This document shows, in pieces, positions 9,701 through 16,786 of a stretch of 64,000 nucleotides of DNA. Location of the stretch: NCBI RefSeq assembly GCF_003711225.1, contig NZ_CP031030.1:4464001-4528000 (forward strand). The letters run 5' to 3'. Under the pieces are notes generated by a model. It saw only the letters and a program-made list of their open reading frames with translations, was not told where the DNA came from and searched no databases. Each line of letters begins with the position of its first letter. The stretch's first letter is position 1. Origin of the DNA: Runella sp. SP2 (GTDB lineage: Bacteria; Bacteroidota; Bacteroidia; Cytophagales; Spirosomataceae). The position numbers and the translations under genes are program-made.

Positions 9701-12413
9701 CGCAACCGACGGCCCCAATTGGAAAAACAAAACTGGGTGGCTACAAAACAATGACCCTTGTAGTTGGTATGGGGTAAATTGTCGAACTAACTCTTACAAC
9801 ATAAAAGAAGTTGTATCCATTGAATTAAGAAATAATAATCTTAAAGGAATTATTCCTTCTAATATTGGCAATTTATATTCCTTGAATAGTTTGGATTTAT
9901 CTCAAAATCAACTCAGCGGTAGGATTCCTTCAACAATTGAAAATCTGCTAAATTTGAATTATTTAGCTTTATTCTCTAATCAACTTAGTGGTAATATACC
10001 GTTTTCTATCGGTAATTTAAGAAACCTACAATATCTTTATCTGAACCATAATCAACTCAGTGGAAATATTCCTTCTTCTATTGGAAATTTGACAAAATTA
10101 TTAGATTTCTTTCTAAGTAATAACCTTTTTACAGGTATCATTCCCTCTGTTACTGGCAATTTGGTAAACCTTAAACGCCTCTTTTTGGACAATAATCAGT
10201 TTTCTGAAGGTATTCCTGCCACTATTGGTAATTTAATAAATGTTGAAATTCTGGCATTTTCTAATAATCAACTTTCTGGCACAATTCCTTCATCTATTGG
10301 GAATCTAAAAAAACTGAGGGCTCTAGAGGTATCTTTAAATCAATTTAGTGGAAATATTCCTTCCTCAATTGGCAGTTTAGTCAGTTTAGAGACAGTTTCA
10401 TTAAACGATAATTTACTTACCGATAGTATTCCTTCCTCCTTAGGAAATTTAAAAAGTTTAAAAAATCTGTATTTATACAACAATCAATTAAAAGGTTGCC
10501 TACACCCCAATTTAAAACAGCTTTGTGGTAAAAATGTAATTATTAATAGTGGCGGTAGCGAAACAAATAAACTACCCTCATGGGAGCAATTTTGTAGTAC
10601 AGGAGTAGGAATATGTGATACTCTTAAAGTAAATCACTACCACCAACTCCCCGCCAACCCACTTTTCAATCAGCGCAAACTATTAAAAGAAGGGGATACA
10701 TTTAAAGTCTGCGCGGATGGCTCGGAGGCTTCAATTTTTAAGTTTTCGGGCGGAGGCTATGATTATAATAATATCAATGTACGGATAAAAGAAAATACGC
10801 TTAACAATATAGATCTTTACGGACAGTTTACGATAGCACACAAAAGTAAAGATAGCTTGGTAGTAAAATACAAACACCCAGAGTATTTTAACGGAGGGGG
10901 TAAATTGGCTACTTATACATTAGAGGTGTTTGATGCTGCTAACAACCCCTCAACATCATTAGCAACGAACAAATTGGAAGTGTATCGTGCGCCAATCGTA
11001 TTTGTTCACGGATTTAGCGCCAGTCGGAAAACATTTCTGGACATGGAATCTACCCTAATAAACTGGGGTCTGTACGAACCTCGTCTGATTCATCGGTTAG
11101 ATTATTCAGCAACCAGTTTAGCTGCTTTTCGTGAAAATAAAGATGTAGTACCTAATGCAATAAATACGCTTTTCAATTCTCTCAGGGAGGCTAATATTGC
11201 CTCTGGTAAAGTAGCTTGTATTGGGCACAGTATGGGCGGAATTCTCAGCAGAATGTATTTACAAAATACCAGTACGGTAGCATATAGAGGTGATATTCAA
11301 AAACTAATCACCGTAAATACCCCCCACTCAGGCTCTCATTTGCCTTGCCTGTTAGATGATCCTACTATTTCTGCACCGGTCTTGGCTAAATTAAGTGAAT
11401 TAGCCAATATTTATGCATTTCTTTGGTGTCCTTCCAACAATGAAAATTGTTTTGCGGTGGCAGACCTTGGCATACAAAGTATTGCAATCAGAAACGACCT
11501 AAATGGCCCAAATCTCAATAAGAATAAAGTTCCAACTCATGCTATTGCCACAAAGACAATCCCTTTCTCACTTATTCCACCTGATGGAGCCTTCGGAATA
11601 AGACCTATTGATGCAATTATTTACACAATGGCCGATATCACTCTTGAGGATGTTTTTCGTGAAGCAAATGACATGGCAGTGTCTTACACAAGTCAATTAG
11701 GGGGCCTGAGTGGCTGTACGAGTACTTTTGAAGATATAGCCCACATGGGCTCTACTGACAACATAAGTGTAATCTCAAAAGTCGTTAATTTACTAAAAGA
11801 AAGCCCTTCAAGCAGTAGTTTTTGTCAAGATGGCTTTTCTCCTTCAACAATGAATTGTGTACCTCTGGGAAGCATTAATAAGCCACAAAATGCGATTGTG
11901 AATACAAACTCGCCAAGTATTTCTATCATTACTCCTCAAAAAGGAGCATCTATTCATCATTCTAAAGAGTTGGGTATTAATGTCCAAGGTAGCACGTTAA
12001 CAGAAATTACTACATATATTTCCTACACTAATACATCTGTTTACATTGCAAGAAAAGCGGGCAGTGAAGCCGTCTTTAATTTCTCAGTAGATACTTTAGT
12101 GGGAAAAAGAAAAATAGTGGTTATAGGGAAAACCGCAACTGGAGAGTATGTTTCTGATAGTACCTATTTCTACGTAACCAAAGATATATGCGATGATAAA
12201 GGAACCATTCTAAATGTATCGGGTAGTATCACGAGTGGCACCTATTCTTCTCCAAACATAATCTCCAATGCCCTAATTAGTGTCCCTAATGATGTTACAT
12301 TTCAAGCCACAGGTTATGTAATCTTTACCCCTGGATTTGAAGCAAAAGCACAAACTGTGTTTAAAACAGAAATCAAAGCTTGTCCAACAGCCCCTAATCC
12401 ACCGCCTAAATAA
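6717..12413 (+). CDS. Giant secreted LRR / Ig-like / LRR / lipase-fold protein
   Basis: 1898 residues, start at 6717 because MKPFLTSSIYY begins a clear signal peptide ending near KVFSQ. Domain order: short N-terminal LRRs of the type LPSLPSNLIILNCDNNQLTS (about 75-310); eight Ig-like repeats of about 80 residues with the core VTLTATGC...LKW...YYAKCE (about 320-980); an LRR cap LYYATDGPNWKN...CSWYGVNC; 24-residue plant-type LRRs (LSGNIPSSIGNL, about 1030-1270); an alpha/beta hydrolase with VFVHGFSAS (about 1427) and nucleophile S1505 in GHSMGG; and a C-terminal domain resembling the 3-coathanger stack (FTPGFEAKAQTVFKTEI). Probably cell-surface or secreted, combining adhesion modules with a PGAP1/lipase-like enzyme. 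Substrate unknown. Confidence 0.85.
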   Translation: MKPFLTSSIYYTLVSILFITYLSPKVFSQNIPDPNFAAAIRAACPTCIDGANNLLPPAKTLTSLDVSNKNISNLTGIGGFTALTQINCMQNQLTSLPTLPNTLLDLQCNNNLLTTLPSLPANLNRLICTDNQLTSLPSLPSNLIILNCDNNQLTSLPSLPNGLLDVWCHHNRLINLPTLPSNIISLICENNQLTILPELPSKLTTLICSNNNLTVLPTLPSGLTRLFCSFNKLTSLPSLPPNLPDLYCNSNQLTVLPTLPSSLTLLYCTDNQIASLPTLPLSLAKLHIDANKIKCLPNLVAGLQVYDSNTPIPTPPVCGTPTCPAPVATGADICLGTSVTLTATGCSGNGAVLKWYKSANDSLAVIPVSPNTTTNYYAKCEITTNGVTCISPASNSVAVTVIYPPAPPVTTVGSISTVCVTNSVTLSATGCTGAGNTIRWFMTGTNMSVTMPFTPTVSVSSYYAKCEKTVNGTSCLSGESNAIGVLYTPVPIATGATTCSATPITLSATGCSGNGAVLKWFRATDNVLVSMPVAPSITTNYYAKCEITSNGTVCTSGESNAIGVLYTPVPIATGATTCSATPITLSATGCSGNGAVLKWFRATDNVLVSMPVAPSITTNYYAKCEITSNGTVCTSAASNVVTVTIGLAPATPVASGARICPGSSVTLTATGCNGTGFSLKWYLGGSQVTMPVAPAVTTGGYYAKCELNMNGVTCVSSASNGVTITVANPPEPTIDNSTITICTGNSVTLTATCASVDYTIKWFKDPNESVTMPVTQGANYYAKCAMTTNNVTCLSGSSNSKRVIVMSPVAPMVTSGETICPGGSVSLYSSGCSTYIGLDVTSSLLKWFKTADNTPVTMPVSPTITTDYYAKCEVVSNGTTCSSPASSSASVTIAPLPTPVATGATIILGQSVTLTATGCTGASYTLKWFVASTNSAVTMPVSPTSNTDYYAKCEFTGTNGISCLSSASNNVTITTEEDPNPNARSAIDILTTLYYATDGPNWKNKTGWLQNNDPCSWYGVNCRTNSYNIKEVVSIELRNNNLKGIIPSNIGNLYSLNSLDLSQNQLSGRIPSTIENLLNLNYLALFSNQLSGNIPFSIGNLRNLQYLYLNHNQLSGNIPSSIGNLTKLLDFFLSNNLFTGIIPSVTGNLVNLKRLFLDNNQFSEGIPATIGNLINVEILAFSNNQLSGTIPSSIGNLKKLRALEVSLNQFSGNIPSSIGSLVSLETVSLNDNLLTDSIPSSLGNLKSLKNLYLYNNQLKGCLHPNLKQLCGKNVIINSGGSETNKLPSWEQFCSTGVGICDTLKVNHYHQLPANPLFNQRKLLKEGDTFKVCADGSEASIFKFSGGGYDYNNINVRIKENTLNNIDLYGQFTIAHKSKDSLVVKYKHPEYFNGGGKLATYTLEVFDAANNPSTSLATNKLEVYRAPIVFVHGFSASRKTFLDMESTLINWGLYEPRLIHRLDYSATSLAAFRENKDVVPNAINTLFNSLREANIASGKVACIGHSMGGILSRMYLQNTSTVAYRGDIQKLITVNTPHSGSHLPCLLDDPTISAPVLAKLSELANIYAFLWCPSNNENCFAVADLGIQSIAIRNDLNGPNLNKNKVPTHAIATKTIPFSLIPPDGAFGIRPIDAIIYTMADITLEDVFREANDMAVSYTSQLGGLSGCTSTFEDIAHMGSTDNISVISKVVNLLKESPSSSSFCQDGFSPSTMNCVPLGSINKPQNAIVNTNSPSISIITPQKGASIHHSKELGINVQGSTLTEITTYISYTNTSVYIARKAGSEAVFNFSVDTLVGKRKIVVIGKTATGEYVSDSTYFYVTKDICDDKGTILNVSGSITSGTYSSPNIISNALISVPNDVTFQATGYVIFTPGFEAKAQTVFKTEIKACPTAPNPPPK
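8144..8617 (+). repeat. Tandem 237-bp duplication inside the Ig-like region
   Basis: Unit 8144-8380 is repeated immediately at 8381-8617. The copies differ by a single silent C/T change near 8227/8464. Each unit encodes one complete 79-residue Ig-like repeat, whereas the other six repeats in the protein are well diverged. This points to a recent unequal exchange or replication slip. Confidence 0.95.
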
Positions 12414-12479
12414 TATAAATATCTATCTACCCTTTTTAGTATTGAAATATCTCCACTTATACGTACAAAGAATGAATTA

Positions 12480-14213
12480 ATGAAACGGTTCTCTACTTCT
12501 CTTGTAGCCAAGATTATTTTTACGTTATGCTGGTTTACATACGCGTTACCGAAAGCTACCTCTCAAAATATTCCCGACCCAAACTTTGCCGCAGCCATCC
12601 GAGCCGCCTGCCCTACTTGCATTGACGGGGCTAATAATTTACTTGCTCCAGCAAAAGCTTTGACAGAGTTAAATGTATCTTTTAGCAACATTTCTGATTT
12701 GTCTGGTATTGAAGGGTTTACCGCATTGCATTGGCTAAATTGTGGTAACAATAAAATTACAAACATTAATATGTTACCTAATAATTTGCAAGTATTTTAT
12801 TGTTATTCTAATCAACTTACAGCGTTACCAACTTTACCCGAGAAGCTCGAAACACTTAACTGCTCTAGTAATTATTTACTTAACAATAGCTTTGTTAACC
12901 TCCCCGCTAATTTGAAAAAACTTTTTTGTTGGTCTAATAGAATCAGTAGCTTACCCTCCTTACCTACAACTTTGAAATCGTTATGGTGCTCTTTCAATCC
13001 AATAACTGTTTTGCCCAAACTACCCAGTGGTTTAGAGGAATTATTATGTAACGGCTGTCAATTATCAGAAGTCCCCTCAATACCTAATAGCTTAATTTGG
13101 TTAGACTGTGGGTCCAATAAGGATATAACACATTTACCAGAGCTGCCAAGTTCATTGGAGATATTGTTTTGTGAAAGTAATAAGCTTATTGCTTTGCCAA
13201 TCCTACCCCAAACGCTCAAGAAATTAGACTGTGGAAATCAGTCTCTTACAGTTTTGCCCGCACTTCCTAGTAGTTTAGAAGAGTTATATTGTTATGATAA
13301 TCAAATCAAGTCTTTACCTACTCTACCAAGTAATTTAAAAAGATTAACTTGCTCTGGTAACCAGCTTACTACATTGCCTACTCTGCCAAACACATTAAAT
13401 TTTTTAGACTGCGGAAAAAATAATTTAATAGATTTGCCTGTCTTACCTACAGCTCTAAAATTTTTCTTTTGTAACAAGAACCAACTATCCAACTTGCCAT
13501 CACTTCCAAAGGGCTTGAATGAGTCATGGATTTTTGATAATAAAATCACCTGCCTTCCAACCCTACCAAATTCGCTTTTCTCCTTGGTTCTTGATAATGA
13601 CGACATTACTTGTGCTCCTAATTATGTAGATGGTTTAGTGGTAAAAAATGCAATTTTTGTCGATATTATACTACCTATTTGTTCTTCAACTGCCCCCATA
13701 CTCGTGTCAGGTGCAACCCTTGATAACCCCTCGGTTACTGTAGGAAATACAGCAACGTTGAGGGCGAAAGCAACAGGCTCTGGAATTATAAAAGTAAGGT
13801 GGCAACAAAAAAAAGCGACAGAAAGCAGCTATACCGATATTAATGGCTCATCGTCCATTTATATGCCAAATACAGATATTATTTATACAACTCCCCCGCT
13901 TACTATACCAAACAATAACGTCTCTTTCCGAGCAGTTTTCAAATCAGGGTGTTCTGAAGATGTTTATTCTTTGCCTGTTACGATTCGTTTCGCAGATATT
14001 GGAATCATTTTTTCCGTTGGTTCAGGAGACTGGAACAACCCAAGCACATGGGATTGTAATTGCGTGCCCTCCGCTACTCAAAATGTAGTTATTAAGAGCG
14101 GTCATAAAGTTGCGTTGACTCCTGCAATGGGGCCTCAGTCGTGTAAAAATCTAGTGATAGAACCTGGGGCTGTATTTGATGCAAAAGGAGTATTTTTATC
14201 AGACCCTCGATAG
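12480..14213 (+). CDS. Secreted LRR protein, paralogue of the upstream giant
   Basis: 577 residues: signal peptide (1-29, ending near ATSQ), the block NIPDPNFAAAIRAACPTC shared with the upstream protein, about 15 short LRRs (LPTLPSNLKRLTCSGNQLTT; 50-390), an Ig-like segment (about 405-510) and a C-terminal segment SVGSGDWNNPSTWDCNCVP that resembles the start of a G8-like or beta-helix module. At DNA level 12564-12641 matches 6801-6878 at 75 of 78 bases. It lacks the plant-type LRRs, hydrolase and 3-coathanger end. The C-terminus stops soon after the G8-like start, which suggests a truncated descendant of a longer protein. Function unknown; likely surface binding. Confidence 0.8.
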   Translation: MKRFSTSLVAKIIFTLCWFTYALPKATSQNIPDPNFAAAIRAACPTCIDGANNLLAPAKALTELNVSFSNISDLSGIEGFTALHWLNCGNNKITNINMLPNNLQVFYCYSNQLTALPTLPEKLETLNCSSNYLLNNSFVNLPANLKKLFCWSNRISSLPSLPTTLKSLWCSFNPITVLPKLPSGLEELLCNGCQLSEVPSIPNSLIWLDCGSNKDITHLPELPSSLEILFCESNKLIALPILPQTLKKLDCGNQSLTVLPALPSSLEELYCYDNQIKSLPTLPSNLKRLTCSGNQLTTLPTLPNTLNFLDCGKNNLIDLPVLPTALKFFFCNKNQLSNLPSLPKGLNESWIFDNKITCLPTLPNSLFSLVLDNDDITCAPNYVDGLVVKNAIFVDIILPICSSTAPILVSGATLDNPSVTVGNTATLRAKATGSGIIKVRWQQKKATESSYTDINGSSSIYMPNTDIIYTTPPLTIPNNNVSFRAVFKSGCSEDVYSLPVTIRFADIGIIFSVGSGDWNNPSTWDCNCVPSATQNVVIKSGHKVALTPAMGPQSCKNLVIEPGAVFDAKGVFLSDPR

Positions 14214-14226
14214 CAAAATCAATAGT

Positions 14227-14799
14227 TTACTCTCCCTTTTTCTCAAAACTCACGCCTTCAAAAATATCTTGTAGGGAGAGTTGGGTATCAAAAAACGGGA
14301 GAGAAACGTTTTCGTTTATATCCGTGTAAAAGTCAAATTGCCAACTTTTACCACTGCGGGTATAAATCTCCACGATAGGTTCGTCTTGGTGGATTGTGAG
14401 ATAGTATTGTAAAGACGATAACCCAAAATACTCCAAGCGTTTTTTATCTCTGTCGATGTCTTCGGTGCTTTCAGAGAGTACTTCTACAATTAATACAGGG
14501 TCGGTTACGTACTTTTTATGGTCGCCTTTTTGGTGAATTACGACCAAGTCAGGGTAACGATAAACCTTGTTGCCCATCACCATCAATTTCACATCGTGGG
14601 CAAAGAAAGCATAGCCCTTTAATTGTCTAAAAAGCGCTTTGAAGAAAAAGGCGACATTCAAAGCTATTAGATTAGCAGTAGTTGTTTCTCCTGGTATCTC
14701 AATGATTTCTCCGTAATAAAATTCGTGGCGGATTTCGGATTTTTCTTCCAAAGCAAAGTACTCCTCCACGCTAAACTTTTTTTCGGCTACCGTTTCCAT
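14227..14799 (-). CDS. Uma2 family (DUF820) PD-(D/E)xK nuclease-fold protein
   Basis: 190 residues. The start VAEKKFSVEEYFALEEKSEIRHEFYYGEI is the standard Uma2 opening. The nuclease-like core has YPDLVV (acidic residue) and VLIVEVLSEST (E-x-V). Uma2 proteins are usually present in many copies per genome; their biological role is unsettled and endonuclease activity is inferred from the fold. Its 3' end overlaps the sequence copied at 6545-6565. It is on the same strand as, and 58 bp downstream of, the serine hydrolase gene. Confidence 0.85.
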   Translation of the reverse strand: METVAEKKFSVEEYFALEEKSEIRHEFYYGEIIEIPGETTTANLIALNVAFFFKALFRQLKGYAFFAHDVKLMVMGNKVYRYPDLVVIHQKGDHKKYVTDPVLIVEVLSESTEDIDRDKKRLEYFGLSSLQYYLTIHQDEPIVEIYTRSGKSWQFDFYTDINENVSLPFFDTQLSLQDIFEGVSFEKKGE

Positions 14800-14857
14800 T
14801 ATTACTTCCCTTTATGCGTTGATGGATACAAGTTACTTGTTTTTTTTTGAAAGTTAA

Positions 14858-16066
14858 TCAAAACATCCCTTCCTCGATTTCGGCGTCCACTTCGCCTTTT
14901 CCTTCTAAAATCTGCAAAATAGGCTTGATTTGATAGATGCTACGGTTGTAGCGGTTGCTCAAAAGGATGATGACAAATTTGTCTTTTGGGCTAAACCACA
15001 TCAAGGTATTGTAGCCTTTCCACCAGCCCGTGTGATACACGTACTTGGCTTGTTTGGTGGCTTCGTCCACGTGCATCCGAAAGCCATAGCCGTAGTTTCT
15101 GATGCCTCTTTTCTCAAAACTACGAGGTGTGAAAGCTTCCTTCAGCGTTTCGGGGCGCAACACGCAGCCTCCGCTCAACCCTGCATACCAGCGAAAAATA
15201 TCATCCATGGTAGAATAAACACCCTTGTCACCCACTACATCATCAAAATTGTCTTTTGGCAAACGGCGGTTGTATTGATAGCCTGCAGTACGTAACTGAT
15301 TTAGGGAGTCATTTTTGGTCGTAATAAGCCACGTATTTTGCATTCCAAGGGGCTTAAAAATCGAATCTTGAAGAAACGCCTCAAACGTTTTTCCCGACAC
15401 CTTCTCTACAATGGTGGCCAGCAAAGCATAATTGGTATTGCTGTAACTAAAATACGTATTGGGCGTATTATAGGGTCTTGGTTTTACGGCGCAGTACCAG
15501 CGCACGATGTCATCGTTGGTCGGGTAAGGATTGCGTTTACGTACGCTGTCGGTGAGTACATAAGCATAATTGGGCAAGCCACTGCGGTGTGAAAGCAAAC
15601 TTTTGACCTGAATACCCGAGTACGGAAACTGCGGAATAAATTTCTTGACGGAGTCTTCCAAACTGAGCTTACCTGCTTCATACAGTTTGAGAATGGCTAC
15701 CGCCGTGAATGTTTTTGAAAGCGACGCCAACTGAAACTTCGAATCAGGACGAAGGGTGTCTTTTTTTTCAACTTGGGCGTATCCGTTGGAATTTCGGTAC
15801 AAAACGACGCCCTGTTGTGCAATGAGGACATTACCATTAAACCGCTCTAGTTTAAATTTTCGCTGAAAAAGTGAATCCAAACGAGCTGCTTTTTCATCGG
15901 CCTTGATACGTTTTTTTACTTCGGCAAGTTTTTCAGGAGAAAGCGACTTATCCGAAACACAATCGACTAATGTGTGGTGAAGATGAGATGCTTGATGTTG
16001 ATTATCGCTGGTGTTATTACACGAAAAAACAACCACTAAGGCGAGAAATGCAATGGTTCTAATCAT
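14858..16066 (-). CDS. Serine hydrolase, beta-lactamase class C / PBP4* family lipoprotein
   Basis: 402 residues from the start at 16066, chosen because MIRTIAFLALVVVFSC gives a lipoprotein-like signal with Cys16. The catalytic set of the family is visible: S115-L-S-K118 (SxxK), YSN in YFSYSNTNYALL, and HTG in YVYHTGWWKG. Such proteins are periplasmic or membrane-anchored esterases, peptidases or beta-lactamase relatives; antibiotic hydrolysis should not be assumed. The minus-strand terminator of the DUF1573 gene lies in its upstream region, so it probably has its own promoter. Confidence 0.87.
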   Translation of the reverse strand: MIRTIAFLALVVVFSCNNTSDNQHQASHLHHTLVDCVSDKSLSPEKLAEVKKRIKADEKAARLDSLFQRKFKLERFNGNVLIAQQGVVLYRNSNGYAQVEKKDTLRPDSKFQLASLSKTFTAVAILKLYEAGKLSLEDSVKKFIPQFPYSGIQVKSLLSHRSGLPNYAYVLTDSVRKRNPYPTNDDIVRWYCAVKPRPYNTPNTYFSYSNTNYALLATIVEKVSGKTFEAFLQDSIFKPLGMQNTWLITTKNDSLNQLRTAGYQYNRRLPKDNFDDVVGDKGVYSTMDDIFRWYAGLSGGCVLRPETLKEAFTPRSFEKRGIRNYGYGFRMHVDEATKQAKYVYHTGWWKGYNTLMWFSPKDKFVIILLSNRYNRSIYQIKPILQILEGKGEVDAEIEEGMF

Positions 16067-16101
16067 TCTAAAGTGGGTTAACGAGCGGGGTGAATATAAA
16101 T

Positions 16102-16135
16102 AAAAAGGCTTCGGCACCAAAGCCAAAGCCTTTTT
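16102..16135 (-). terminator. Terminator after the DUF1573 gene
   Basis: A 10-bp stem (16102-16111 with 16126-16135) with a 14-nt loop. On the minus strand the stem ends in TTTTT and is followed by ATTTATA, suiting termination of the gene ending at 16178. Confidence 0.6.
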
Positions 16136-16177
16136 AGGAATGAAAGTTTATCGTTTTGAAAACACTTTCAAGGGCGA

Positions 16178-16582
16178 TTATTTACCACTTTTAGCAGGTG
16201 TAGCTGTTTTGTTGGCAATCACTTCACCTTTGAGTGTTAAATAAACGGTTCCGTTTTCAGCGTTGCTTGGTACAGTCACAGTCTTGTTGAAAGGTCCCAT
16301 CACGCCAGCGTTAAACGTAGCTTTTACAGTTCCTTTTTTGTTTGGCATCACTGGCTCGCGCGTCCACTCAGGAGTTGTACATCCGCAAGAAGCCGCTACG
16401 TTACCCAATACGATAGGGTCAGTACCTGTGTTTGTGAACTCAAATACGTAAGTCACTGGCTTTCCTTGCTCGATTTTACCGAAATCATTTTCGTTCTTAG
16501 CGAATTTGATTACTCCTTTTTGGGCGAAGCTAACTGCGCTAAATGCTAAAATTGCTACGAATAGTGAAAAAACCTTTTTCAT
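16178..16582 (-). CDS. DUF1573 domain protein, exported
   Basis: 134 residues with an N-terminal signal peptide (1-20, ending SFAQ). The rest is one DUF1573 domain, an Ig-like fold related to ASH/MSP domains: NDFGKIEQGKPVTYVFEFTN, the Cys-containing ASCGCTTPEW and the strand GTVKATFNAG. Very common in Bacteroidota envelopes; no defined biochemical role. Divergent from the E1 gene across a 204-bp A/T-rich gap. Confidence 0.88.
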   Translation of the reverse strand: MKKVFSLFVAILAFSAVSFAQKGVIKFAKNENDFGKIEQGKPVTYVFEFTNTGTDPIVLGNVAASCGCTTPEWTREPVMPNKKGTVKATFNAGVMGPFNKTVTVPSNAENGTVYLTLKGEVIANKTATPAKSGK

Positions 16583-16786
16583 GTTGTGTGTAAAATTAAG
16601 TTTTGTGAAAGTTGGTTGCTAGTCTAACAAAAATTGTAGGAGCAAAAGTTTTGCCAAATGTTATTTTTGCTCAAAATTTTAGAACAAAGAAACTCAAAAA
16701 AGTTGTATTTTGAAACATTGGTTGTTTTCCTGTATATTTACTTGCCAAAACAACGAAATCTTACAAAATTATACTCATCAAGAAAC

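Noticed and set aside
14858-16066. Serine hydrolase as an antibiotic-resistance beta-lactamase
   Set aside because: The SxxK, YSN and HTG motifs are shared by many esterases and peptidases of this family; nothing here indicates beta-lactam hydrolysis.
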